The notes under the pieces were generated by a model. That model searched no databases, had not been told where the DNA came from, and was given only the letters and a program-made list of their open reading frames with translations. Positions 31,341 through 41,258 of a stretch of 64,000 nt of DNA are shown here, one piece after another. Each line of letters begins with the position of its first letter. Position 1 is the first letter of the stretch. This DNA is from Rana temporaria (taxonomy: Eukaryota > Chordata > Amphibia > Anura > Ranidae): the NCBI RefSeq assembly GCF_905171775.1, contig NC_053499.1, positions 139,721,422 to 139,785,421 of the forward strand, read 5' to 3'. The translations under genes were made by a program, and so were the position numbers.

Positions 31341-31578
31341 TTCCAGCATGAGAATGACCCAAAACATACCATCAAGGCAACAAAGGAGTGGCTTAAGAAG
31401 AAGCACAATAAGGTCATGGAGTGGCCTAGTCAGTCTCCAGACCTTAATCCTATAGAAAATGCATGGAGGGAGCTGAAACTTTGAGTTGCCAAAGGACAGC
31501 CTAGAAACCTTAAGGATTTAAAGAAGATCTTATAAATTAGAGTGGACCAAAATCCCTCCTGAGATGTGTGAAAATATT
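31341..31578 (+). pseudogene. Tc1 transposase C terminus, right arm
   Basis: The plus frame reads VFQHENDPKHTIKATKEWL and MEWPSQSPDLNPIENAWREL, which carry the D and E of a Tc1 DDE catalytic domain. A stop follows after KL. AGAGTGGACCAAAATCCCTC ends this part. The frame is then cut by a family B MITE at 31579 and continues at 32288. Confidence 0.88.
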
Positions 31579-32287
31579 GGGCCAGATTCTCAGAAGAGTT
31601 ACGACAGTGTATCTCAGGAAACACCGTTGTATCTCTGTTTTTGGCCCCGGGTATCTATGCGTATGATTCATAGAATCATTTTCGCATAGATACGGCCTAG
31701 ATCCGACAGGTGTAAGTCACTTACACCATCGGATCTTAGATGTAATTCGACGCCGGCCGCTAGGTGGTGTTTACGTTCAGTTCTCATTTGACTATGCAAA
31801 TGAGCCTGATACGCCGATTCCCGAACGAATTTGCGCGGCGTCGTCGTCGTTTACGTAGTTTCCGTAAGCGTAAGGTTACCCCTGCTATATGAGGGGTAAC
31901 CTTACGCCAGGCCGCCGTATGCCATGTTAAGTATGGCGTCGGGTCTGCATCGTCTTTTTCCGTCGGTTACGTCGTTTTACTAAGACGGTCGCGAATATGA
32001 CTTTACGTCAATGACGCTCACGTCAGCGTCATTGACGTTTTCCGTCAGAGCTGGAGCATGCGCACTGGGCTTTTTTTCCGCCCGGCGCATGCGCATTTCG
32101 ACCGGCGTGGGGGCGCGCTTAATTTGAATTCAAGCCGCCCCCTTTGAATTACGCGGCCATACGCCGGGCCATTTACACTACGCCGCCGCAAATTACAGAG
32201 CAAGTGCTTTGCGAATACGGCACTTGCTCAAGGCACTTGCTAAATGGCTTACACTACGCCAACGCGGTATCTATGAGAATCTGGCCC
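31579..32287. mobile_element. Family B MITE inserted in a Tc1 transposase
   Basis: It runs from GGGCCAGATTCTCAG to TATGAGAATCTGGCCCC. Subterminal palindromes include CTATGCGTATGATTCATAG and GTAAGTCACTTAC. The core has CCTGCTATATGAGGGGTAAC, GTTAAGTATGGCGTCGG and GCGCATGCGC. Comparison with the other Tc1 arm shows the flanking coding sequence was continuous before insertion. Confidence 0.85.
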
Positions 32288-32870
32288 CTTGTCACCAATC
32301 ACAAAAAACATATTTTCCTCTGTGCTTGCCAACAAGGGTTTCTCCACCAAGTACTAAGTCATGTTTTGCTTGGGGATCAAATAATTATTTTACTCACTGA
32401 ACTGCAATTTAATTTATAGCATTTGTTTTATGTTTTTTTTTTCTGGATTTTTGGTTGATATACTGGCTCTGTCATTTTAAATACACCTATGATAACAATT
32501 ATAGACCCTTCATTACTTTGTAAGTGGGCAAAGTTTAAAAATCTGCAAAGAGAGCCGTGGAGTGGCCTGTAGCTTATCCATGCATTTGCAAATGTGTGCA
32601 ACCAATCCTCTGTTTTTAACATACAGTTAGACAGTTGAAGGTGGCTTGCTGTTTGGGTGGTAAGTTTGAGCTTGGTTATTACGCATTTATTACTTTACTA
32701 CTGTTTGCATCAAATCGCATCTCATTCAAAGTCCCAAACTTATTTTCTTGTTCCAATTTCGGGGATGGAGGCATGTGCTGGTGCGGCAGTCTACATGCCT
32801 CATTCAAAGTCCCCATCCATTTCTATGTCAAAAATCTGCAAAGGGTCAAATAATTATTTCCCCCACTGTA
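32288..32870 (+). mobile_element. Tc1 transposon 3' end with terminal repeat
   Basis: After the MITE the sequence resumes with ACAAGGGTTTCTCCACCAAG (NKGFSTK-like end of Tc1 transposase in one frame). The 3' untranslated part follows, with GGGGATCAAATAATTATTT. The terminus is GGTCAAATAATTATTTCCC then CCCACTG and TA at 32869-32870. The end is the standard TACAGTG type of Tc1/mariner. Confidence 0.82.
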
Positions 32871-32974
32871 TAAAGCCTGAAGAAGGATTCTAAATGCTCC
32901 TAATTTTTATTTATTTTTTCAACATATAAAGGGTATAATTTAAACTCCAATCTTTCTGGAGTAAATCAATCTAT

Positions 32975-33261
32975 GAGCAATTTGCTTTGCATTAGGTTTT
33001 CATGTAAAATAAATAATATATCTGCTTATCATAAATTTGTTTTTTTTTATGTGTGGAAAATTAGGTTGGCACTGTATCCTATCAAAACAGCTTTACCGAT
33101 GTTTTATGCCAAGAACAAATTAAATTATGGAGAAGTGATGGTATGTAAATAACTTCTGTTTCAAAAAAGTCAGATGTAAATAGCTATATGTGACACCAGG
33201 TTTGATGATTCCTCTCTTTGCCTTTAATTTGAGCTCTCCTCCTTATCCGACTAACGTTAGC
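32975..33261. repeat. Duplicated segment, copy 1 (uninterrupted)
   Basis: TTAGGTTGGCACTGTATCC, TTTATGCCAAGAACAAA, GTGATGGTATGTAAATAACT and CCTCTCTTTGCCT align with 35094-36125. This copy lacks the hAT insertion found there and so gives the empty target site. Confidence 0.8.
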
Positions 33262-34156
33262 CCTTTAACCACTTCACATCCAAAGCCATTTTTTTCATTT
33301 TTTGCACGTGTTAAATTCTGCATTTTGGGTAGGTGACCTTGCTTTATTACCTGAGTGGAGAAAAGTAAAGTGATAAACATAGAGACATTGGGATCCATTC
33401 ACTAAGCTTTACCGCATGCAGTAAGGGTATTATGTTATTAATTTGCATAAATGATTGCATACAGTAACTAAAGCCCACTTCATAAACAACGCAGTAAACA
33501 ATGTAAAAATAAATATTGAAAAATTGTGTGCGGTAAGCGTTACGTCCAATTCACAAACTTAATAGGAACTAAAAAAGGACACAGTATAATTCCCCTTAGC
33601 GCTGACCTTACACACAAATGCGGCCTCGGGTTTAAGGGGTTATACGGGGATGATGCCCGGTTTTTAGAGTGGGCTGTCAACTCTTTAGGGATAACAAACG
33701 ATGTGGCTAAAAGCCGTTCGGCTGTTATCTCGGAGGAGCGGGAGGGGATAGCCCCCTCCCACCGCCTCCCGCCGCTCTTTCTGGGCCTCCCGTCCCACCG
33801 GGAGACCCGATCCACAATCTGGTGCTTCTGCTGGCAAGAATAAGACTGGAAGGAAGCCGGAAATGACTTCCTTCCAGTCTCCCTTGTGGAAACACGGAAG
33901 CGACGTCACAACGTCACATCCAGTTTACTCGGCTACCAATGGCGCAGTTTAAAAACAAAAATTACAGTATTCAGAATAAACGTTTTTGCTAATCTGAATA
34001 CTTTAAAGTTCAAAGGAGGGATTTGGGGTCTTTTAGACCCTTGATCCCTCCATAAAGAGCACCTGTCACCACCTATTACTGTTAAAAGGGATGTTTACAT
34101 CCACTGCTCCAAAGAGACAGGGTAAGTGCCGGGCAGATGACGAGCAGGAGGGGGTC
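33262..34156. repeat. Fragments of TTAA-type and other dispersed repeats
   Basis: TTTAACCACTTCACATCC at 33262 resembles a TTAA-element start. From about 33600 a GC-rich section (GGAGCGGGAGGGGATAGCC, CCGGGAGACCCGATCC) and CCTTCCAGTCT pairs around 33845-33885 form inverted words. AAAGAGCACCTGTCACC near 34055 is part of a ranid-type repeat as I recall. No gene. Confidence 0.4.
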
Positions 34157-34498
34157 ACACTGACAGCATTTGATGGGCACACTGGCAGCGTTTGATGGGC
34201 ACACTGGCAGCGTTTGGCACAATGGCTGCGTTTGATGGGCACAATGGCAGCATTTGATGGCACAGTGGCAGCTTTTGATGGCACAGTGGCAGCGTTTGCC
34301 ACAGTGGGTGTGTTTGATGGCGACAGTGGCATCATTTGATGGCACCTTGGCAGCGTTTGATGGGCACAGTAGCTGCATTTGATGGCACAGTGGTAGCATT
34401 TGATGGCACAGTGGCAGCATTTGATGGGCACAGTGGCAGCGTTTGATGGCACAGTGGCAGCATTTGATGGGTACAGTGGCAGCGTTTGATGGCACACT
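34157..34498. repeat. 22-bp minisatellite (GGCACAGTGGCAGCGTTTGAT)
   Basis: About sixteen copies of a 20-22 bp unit, GATGGCACAGTGGCAGC plus ATTT or GTTT. Cysteine-rich minus-strand frames come only from this periodicity. Confidence 0.9.
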
Positions 34499-34590
34499 GT
34501 TTGCATGATGTTCACTGAGATTCGTAGGGTGACAATCGCGTCAAAATCTCCTTTCACACCAAAAACAGAACGCCATGGTGTGAATGGAGA

Positions 34591-34964
34591 CTAAAGCAGA
34601 GCTCCACCCAAAAGAAGAAACTCTGCTTGTCTGCTTCCTCCCCCCTCCGCTGCCACATTTGGCACCTTTTATGGGGGAGGGGAAGGGGGAGCAGGTACCT
34701 GTTATTTATAAGTTCACACCCTCCTTCCCCTTGCAGCTGGCCCTTTCACAAAGCGGAGCGCAATTCGCACATGCGCAGTAGGAAACCACTGGTTTCCCTT
34801 AACCAAGATGGAGACATCAGCACCCAAGAGTTTATTAAAGAATCAGCATGGGTGACAGGTAAGTGCCCTAATAGTATAAGTCAGCAGCTACAGTGTTTCT
34901 ACTGACTTTTAATTTTACTATTGACTTTTAATTTTGGGGGATAAGGGCCGAAATTCCTCTTTAA
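34591..34964. mobile_element. Family F element, opposite orientation copy
   Basis: CTAAAGCAGAGCTCCACCC opens it and AAATTCCTCTTTAA closes it. AGTCAGCAGCTACAGTG near 34880 matches the inverted interior of 4137-5036. GTTTCCCTTAACCAAG and GACTTTTAATTTT words are present. It is non-coding. Confidence 0.55.
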
Positions 34965-35093
34965 GTTAAACATTTTGCAAACTTTTGGAACCATTTAGCT
35001 CTCATCTACAGATTTTATAATATATAAAGCCTAAAGGGATCTAAAGTGTCCCAAAGGGTCTTAATGAGTCCCAAAAGCTTATTTATGCTCGTT

Positions 35094-35311
35094 AAAGAGC
35101 AATTTACTTTGTACAGTATTAGAGTTTCATGAAAATTAAATAATATGTGTGCTTATGATACATTTGTTATGTTGAATATTAGGTTGGCACTGTATCCTTT
35201 CAAAACAGCCTTACCAATGATTTATGCCAAGAACAAACTCACCTCTTATCATTATATAGAAGTGATGGTATGTAAATAACTTCTGTTTCAAAAAATTTAG
35301 ATGTAAAAAAC
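35094..35311. repeat. Duplicated segment, copy 2, left part
   Basis: Homologous to 32975-33185. It is interrupted at 35312 by a hAT element and continues at 36050-36125. Confidence 0.8.
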
Positions 35312-36041
35312 TAGGGTTGTCCAGATACCGATACCAGTATCGGTATCGGGACCGATACCGAGTATTTGCGGGAGTACTCGTACTCGCGCAAATACCCCCG
35401 ATACCTAAATAGAATACTTTCCCCCCCCTTTCCCCCCCGCCGCTGCCACCGCATCGCGCCGCCGCATCGAGGGACATGGCTAGAGGGACATTGCTACATA
35501 TGTGAGGGACATGGCTAGAGGGACATTGCTGCATATGTGAGGGACATGGCTGCATATGTGAGGGACATGGCTAGAGGAACATGGCTGCATATGTGAGGGA
35601 CATGGCTAGAGGGACATGGCTGCATATGTGAGGGACATGGCTAGAGGGACATTGCTGCATATGTGAGGGACATGGCTAGAGGGACATTGCTGCATATGTG
35701 AGGGACATGGCTAGAGGGACATGGCTGCATATGTGAGGGACATGGCTAGAGGGACATGGCTGCATATGTGAGGGACATGGCTGCATATGTGAGGGACATG
35801 GCTAGAGGGACATGGCTGCATATGTGAGGGACATGGCTAGAGGGACATGGCTGCATATGTGAGGGACATGTCTAGAGGGACATGGCTGCATATGTGGGGG
35901 ACAAGGCTGCATATGGGGGGGACATGGCTGCATTTGGGGACACATTTAAAAAAAGTATCGGTATTCGGTATCGGCGACTACTTGAAAAAAAGTATCGGTA
36001 CTTGTACTCGGTCCTAAAAAAGTGGTATCGGGACAACCCTA
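35312..36041. mobile_element. hAT element with TAGGGTTGTCC ends and internal minisatellite
   Basis: The termini TAGGGTTGTCC and GGTATCGGGACAACCCTA flank 730 bp. TAAAAAAC is repeated at 35304-35311 and 36042-36049. The first 100 bp are made of CGATACC/GGTATCG words that fold strongly. Most of the interior is a 35-bp tandem array. Copy 1 of the host duplication supplies the empty site. No transposase is visible. Confidence 0.92.
35465..35935. repeat. 35-bp minisatellite inside a hAT element
   Basis: About twelve copies of GAGGGACATGGCTAGAGGG then ACATGGCTGCATATGT, with some shortened units. It lies wholly between the hAT termini. Confidence 0.92.
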
Positions 36042-36132
36042 TAAAAAACTATATGTCACACCAGACTTGATGGTTCCTCTCTTTGCCTCTAAGATGAGTT
36101 CCCTTAATTATCCGACTAACTTTCTCTCTTTT

Positions 36133-36170
36133 ACCGAAAGAAAGAAAAAAAGAAAGAAAGAAAGAAAGAG
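36133..36170. repeat. (GAAA)n microsatellite
   Basis: Nearly pure GAAA repeats within the spacer after the duplicated segment. Confidence 0.85.
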
Positions 36171-36796
36171 TTGAATGATGGGGAACCCAAGAAGGTGATA
36201 TAGTGCACATAGTGATGTAGCTAACGAACCTATGGTAGGGAACCACCAGTTCTTTGAGGTGCTGGAACTGGTTTAGCTTCACTCCACAATATCCAATGTC
36301 ATGGGGTTACGTTCCTGGCAGTAAGTAAGAAGAAGTCAAGCAGGATCTTCCTTGTAGATGATATGGGGCCCAGGAACATGGAAAGTAAGGCAATGGAAGG
36401 GGTGACAGGCCGTTAAGTATTCACGATCATGTCATGTATTTGAAAAATGTGGGTCCGGAAGTCATGAATTAGAGGACACGACCACCAGGTATGAAGAATA
36501 GATGTCTCCCCTGTCCTCAACTGCAGATGATCAGGACCATGCATGTTTGGCTGTTTACCTGGAATTTCAGCCAGGACTTTGACAGCTCTGAACCCAGAAA
36601 TGCACAGAGATGAGCTTTATTACATCTGATATTCATTGACTTGCTATTTCTTGCCATCCTGACAACACTTGCCATGGTCATAGGCACTCCAGAGGAGGGG
36701 AGGAGCCTAGGGGAGTGTTTTTTAGGTTTTTCACATTTCCATAAAAGTGATCAGGTGACAAGCCCATGGCTGCTGCTGTCAAATCACTTTTATATA
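36171..36796. other. Unclassified spacer
   Basis: No recognised gene or repeat family. It ends at the TA of the next element. Confidence 0.4.
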
Positions 36797-37088
36797 CAGT
36801 AAAACCTTGGATTGCAAGCATAATTCGTTCCGGAAGCATGATTGTAATTCAAAGCACTTTTATATCAAAGCAAATTTTCCCATAAGAAATAATGGAAACT
36901 CCATTTTATGGTTCCACAACCATTTATTCAAATGTCCTTCAGTTTATAGTCCATATACAAAGATTATAGCAATGTGATGGGTTGTGTAACCATAAAATGT
37001 ATATCTACAAATTAAAGCCTCCACAAGGGGATTAAAAGCAAAATCCAGCAGGAGCTACAGAGTATAAAAGAGAAGAGGGGGCCTCAAA

Positions 37089-37585
37089 AGCCTCGTACAC
37101 GCGCTCGGTTTTCTCGGGAAGAACCAGCAAGAAACCCGAGTAACCGAGCCGAGTATACCCAGCGTGTGTACGAGGCTTTCAGATTTCTCGTCTGGAAATC
37201 TGCCCAGAATCTCAACGAAAAAAATAGAGAACCTGCTCTCTATTTTCTTGTCGAGATTCTTGTCGGCCTGTTTCCCGACAAGAAACCCGGGCATCTGTAT
37301 ACTTACCTGTCGCCATGGAAACCTGCGCATGCTCGAAATGACTTTGGCGCATGCGCGGTAGCTTCCACGGCATAGGTAGGGTGAAGCAAGATGGCGGCGA
37401 CGGCATCGAATGTGATGAGCGCATGCTCGTCGCACGGGATGACGTCACCACGTTCTTGCCTTTCACCGCGGTTCTTTTGAAAGGAGTGTGTGTACACTCG
37501 GGCGGCAAGAGATTCTTGTCAAGAATCTCATAAGGAAAAACAACGTTTTTTTCCTGATGAGATTCTGACCTGTGTGTACGAGGCT
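37089..37585. mobile_element. Family A MITE in left arm of the Tigger-like element
   Basis: The ends are AGCCTCGTACACGCGC and TGTGTGTACGAGGCT. TA is on the right, and the left copy is degraded to AA. The uninterrupted target CCTCTAAGTGTAGC is seen at 58798-58811. Inner words CCCGACAAGAAACCCGGG and ATGCGCGG are present. It is non-coding. Confidence 0.85.
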
Positions 37586-37971
37586 TAAGTGTAGCAATAT
37601 GGTTACATTTAATGAAGGTACAACATTTAGCAACTCACATGGTTGATGATTAAAAGAGGCACATCTAAGTATGCAGGCATCCGGGGTAAAGCTGTCCACA
37701 TAGACCATCCTCCACACCGCCGGCTCTCACCGCTGTCAGTCTGCAATCGTGACTGGGAAGACTACCTTGCAGTAGAGTGATCTGAAAGCCAGACTTGAAG
37801 CCCTTGTAGAGCGCAGAGTGGAAGGGATGACGTCGATGGCGGTGCGGAGGATGGTCTATGTGGACATATTTACCCCGGATGCCTTCATACTTAGATGTGC
37901 CTGTTTAATCATTAACCATATTTGTTGCTAAATGTTGTACTTTCATTAAATGTAACCATATTGCTACACTA

Positions 37972-38393
37972 ATGCCGCGTACACACGATTGGTTAAACCG
38001 ATAAGAATGGTCTGATGGACCGTTTTCATTGGTCCAAACCGATCGTGTGTGGGCGCCATCGGTTATATAACCATCGGTTAAAAAAAAGCCAACTTGTTTT
38101 AAATTTAACCGATGGATTCCTAACCGATGGGAAAAAAACGATCGTTAGTAGGCACAACCATCGGTTAAAAATCCACGCATGCTCAGAATCAAGTCGACGC
38201 ATGCTTGGAAGCATTGAACTTCATTTTTTTTCAGCACGTCTTTGTGTTCTACGTCACCGTGTTCTGACACGATCGGTTTTTTAACCGATGGTGTGTAGGT
38301 GCGACGGACCATCAGTCAGGTTCATCGGTTAACCGTTGAAAACGGTCCATCGGTCCGTTCTCATCGGATGGACCGATCGTGTGTACGCGGCAT
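37972..38393. mobile_element. Family A MITE in right arm of the Tigger-like element
   Basis: The ends are ATGCCGCGTACACACGAT and ATCGTGTGTACGCGGCAT with TA on both sides. Its target, CTACACTTAGAGG, is the mirror of the left-arm site used by 37089-37585. It is near-identical in design to 4215-4624, including CACGCATGCTCAGAATCAAG. Confidence 0.9.
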
Positions 38394-38550
38394 TAGAGGT
38401 GCCTCTCTTCTCTTTTTATACTCAGTTGTGACATGACACTACTTATATATCAAGACATCGCTTGTATATCAAGGCAAAATTTATAAAAAAAATTAGCTTG
38501 TCTTGCAAAACGCTCTCAAACCAAGTTACTCTCAAACCAAGGTTCTACTG

Positions 38551-39386
38551 TATGAGCTGTTTTTAGAGACTGCTGCTAATGCTTTGTGTATCAGTACTGC
38601 TTGCACCTTAGAAGAAGGGGATACAGGCTGAAATCTATCCATTATTCATATAGGAGGTGGTGTGGAGAGAGTGGGGGCGCCCAGGCGTCCTTAATGGATG
38701 GGCCGCCACTGAAGCAAGAAACAAGAATGGTGGACAGTGCTCAATGTCTAACATGACTAATCTTTGCAAAATTACACCTCTGTGACTCTTCCATGACCCT
38801 TTGTACACTACTGAATCACAACCCCCCAGTGTTTAGGTAGAGACAGAAGTATTAATGGTGACGTTTTTATGGTTCTTGCACCTCAGTAAACACAGAGCCA
38901 AAATCCACCTCCTATCTAAACTATATACAGCTGAACAGCAGGGATAATAAAGCATGGCCATGTTTTGGCATCACATATAAAAAAATGCTTTTAGTTTCTG
39001 TACAATTGTGCAATCAAAGTGTGTAGCGCTTTTCTTAAGTGTTTAAACCAGATTTGTTTTATTCAAAAGGTATTCAAAAGCATAGTGCATTTCAATTCAC
39101 TTATTGATAGGTTATATGATCAAAGAAATTCAATTAAAGCAAAAACAAGAAGGACAAAATATAAATTGAGAGCCCAGTGTACAAACAACATTTCCCCAAG
39201 TCCATTTAATATCCACCAGGGGAATATTTAAACAAAATTCCTTCTCTAATGAATCACTTGTCAACTCTTCACAGCGTCCATGCCACGGCCTTTCACTACG
39301 TGCTTCATTAGGCGTACCCTCAACTTCCAAGATGGACCTTTAAAGGGGTTGTAAAGGTTTGTTTTTTATTTTTTAAATAGGTTTCT
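38551..39386. other. Spacer with small dispersed-repeat pieces
   Basis: GGCGTCCTTAATGGATGGGC and CGCCACTG at 38687-38711 are an end of the CAGTGGCGGC hAT family. AAAGGGGTTGTAAAGG at 39343 is a TTAAAGTGGTTGTAAA-type start. GCCTAATGAAGCACGTAGTGAAAGG lies on the minus strand near 39283-39310. The rest is unclassified. Confidence 0.45.
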
Positions 39387-39706
39387 TTAACCACTTAAAC
39401 CCCAGACCATTATGCAGCTAAAGGACCTGGCCCCTTTTTGCGATTCTGCACTGCGTCGCTTTAACTGACAATTGCGCGGTCGTGCGAAGTGGCTCCCAAA
39501 CAAAATTAGCGTCCTTTTTTTCCCACAAATAGAGCTTTCTTTTGTTGGTATTTGATCACCTCTGCGGTTTTTATTTTTTGCGCTATAAACAAAAATAGAG
39601 CAACAATTTTGAAAAAAATAACCAATATTTTTTACTTTTTGCTATAATAAATATCCCCCAAAAACATTAAAAAAAAAAATTCCCCCTCAGTTTAGGCCGA
39701 TACGTA
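39387..39706 (-). mobile_element. Family C TTAA element, 3' part on minus strand
   Basis: TTAACCACTTAAACCCCAGACC is the complement of the family C right end. TGACAATTGCGCGGTCGTG, ATAGAGCTTTCTTTTG and TTTTTTGCGCTATAAAC follow. The copy stops at GTATAGAGAGAG, where a hAT fragment is joined. Confidence 0.72.
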
Positions 39707-39969
39707 TAGAGAGAGAGAGATATAAGGGAAAGAAGGGAGAACAAAGAAAGAGTGGTACATCCAAAAATTTACCATAAGGGGTTTTAATACTGTACAAGTG
39801 AAAGGGACTCAGGGAGCGCTAAATGTCCGTGGGTTAGGGGCACAAATTACTTGTCGTGCCTTGGCTGCCGACAACCCATGCTACGAAAATTATTTTTTTG
39901 GTTAGGGGTCCCCACAACTTGGGAAATTTTATCAAGGGGTCACGGCACTAGGAAGGTTGAGAACCACTG
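39707..39969. mobile_element. hAT fragment, 3' half of the 27.6-kb family
   Basis: GAGAGATATAAGGGAAAG, GAGTGGTACATCC, AGGGAGCGCTAAATGTCC and AAGGTTGAGAACCACTG match 27790-28044 to the terminus. The 5' half is missing. Confidence 0.85.
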
Positions 39970-40122
39970 TCGTAGTCGATGACGTCATTGCGCTCTTGTC
40001 ATTCAAAAGAACGGTGGTTCTTTTGAATGGCCGTCTGTATGCACGGCAAGCTTGCCAGGAATCCCGTCAGGAAAACCGACAGTTTTTTCCTGACAGGATT
40101 CCCGGCCGTGTGTACAGGGCTT
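39970..40122. mobile_element. Right end of a family A MITE
   Basis: AGGAATCCCGTCAGGAAAACC with its inverted partner CTGACAGGATTCCCGG precedes CCGTGTGTACAGGGCT and TA. The left end is absent and the fragment abuts the hAT end at 39969. Confidence 0.7.
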
Positions 40123-40124
40123 TA

Positions 40125-40796
40125 GTGCAGTTAAAAATAAACATTTTGGCTCCATGCGCACTAGGCTTAAAAAAAAATATATCTGTTCTCTCGAGAGTAA
40201 AAAAACACTCATATAGAGCATTTTTTGTAAAAGTTTAGATGAGTTTAGGAGAGTTTTACGTTTTAACTGCCTCCAAGCTCCAGTCAGAAACGTGAACCAA
40301 ACATTTTTTTTTTTCTGCCTCTAAACATTAAACTCCTCTTAACGTCCTAATGTGCATGGACACATAGGATAACATTGAGCTGCTTCTACAGGTAGAACAC
40401 CAAACTCCCTTAAAAGCAATGTTTATTAAACCAGTGTGCACAGCTATAATCACATTAGAATAATCCAAAAGAAACCAGAAAAGTCATAAATGTTGAAGCA
40501 CAATGTCCTAATTGATAGATCAAAGTTGGGGCTGTGAAGGTTTGATTCTCAGAGGAAGAGTGTGCAAATTTATTGTCTTTTAATTGTGGTCTGGCGGAGA
40601 GAGGTGATGACCTGTGTGCAGGGAGCTCTCCTAAGGGTCATAAAAAGACACAAAACCCACAGGTCAAAGCCATTCCTATTCTCAGTGTGTCCAAAGGTTG
40701 TACAAATTGAATGTATGAACAAACAGTTGGATACAATTGACACAGAAGTACTATTTTCTTCAGTTCTTTATCATCATACTTGCTCTTGGTTATATA
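40125..40796. other. Unclassified spacer
   Basis: No gene or repeat family recognised in about 670 bp. Confidence 0.4.
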
Positions 40797-40905
40797 ATTA
40801 GTCTGGTTGAAAAAAAGACACAAGTCCATCTAGTTCAACCAATAAAATGGAAAATAAATCATACAATTCCATATACACAATCCTATATCCACAGCTAATC
40901 CAAAG
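40797..40905. repeat. Dispersed repeat fragment (GACACAAGTCCATCTAG)
   Basis: GGTTGAAAAAAAGACACAAG and TCCATCTAGTTCAACC form a segment I remember as widely dispersed in amphibian genomes. The class is not determined. Confidence 0.4.
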
Positions 40906-41059
40906 GAAGGCAAAAAAAAACAGTAGACAGGACCGTTTGAAGGAATGTGGGGGCCCCAAGCAAAATGGACATGGAGGACTGACCCCCCTCTGCACGCATG
41001 CAAAGCCTACAGGAACCACAGCATAGCGATACTGTTTAAGTTCACCCACACTTTATAAT

Positions 41060-41230
41060 ATATTACTCCCCCCTCCCCCTCCAAGTGTCCTTACTCCCCC
41101 CCGTGTACTTTTGTTCTTTTTACTCTCCCCCCTCATGTTTTTTTACTCCCCCTCCCTATGTTTTTTTACTCCCCCATGTTCTTTTTAGTCCCCCCTCCCT
41201 CCCTCCCTATGTTCTTTTTACCCCCCCCCT
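41060..41230. repeat. C/T-rich low-complexity tract
   Basis: Irregular repeats of TTTTTACTCCCCCC and CCCTCCCTATG. A proline/phenylalanine-rich plus frame here comes only from composition. Confidence 0.8.
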
Positions 41231-41258
41231 GCCTTCCCTCCCTAATGGGTCTGTACTG

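Larger units (their letters stand above)
36797..38550. mobile_element. Tigger/pogo-like palindromic element carrying two MITEs
   Basis: It starts CAGTAAAACCTTGGATTGC and ends CAAACCAAGGTTCTACTG, with TA on both sides. The arms repeat each other inverted: AATATGGTTACATTTAATGAAGG at 37601 faces AATGTAACCATATTGCTAC at 37949. The TA target and this terminus type are typical of pogo/Tigger relatives within Tc1/mariner. Family A MITEs sit at 37089 and 37972. A shorter copy is at 58506-59031. No transposase frame. Confidence 0.72.

Noticed and set aside
34066..34557. Cysteine/histidine-rich minus-strand frames resembling metal-binding proteins
   Set aside because: Caused by the 22-bp minisatellite; the composition follows the repeat unit.
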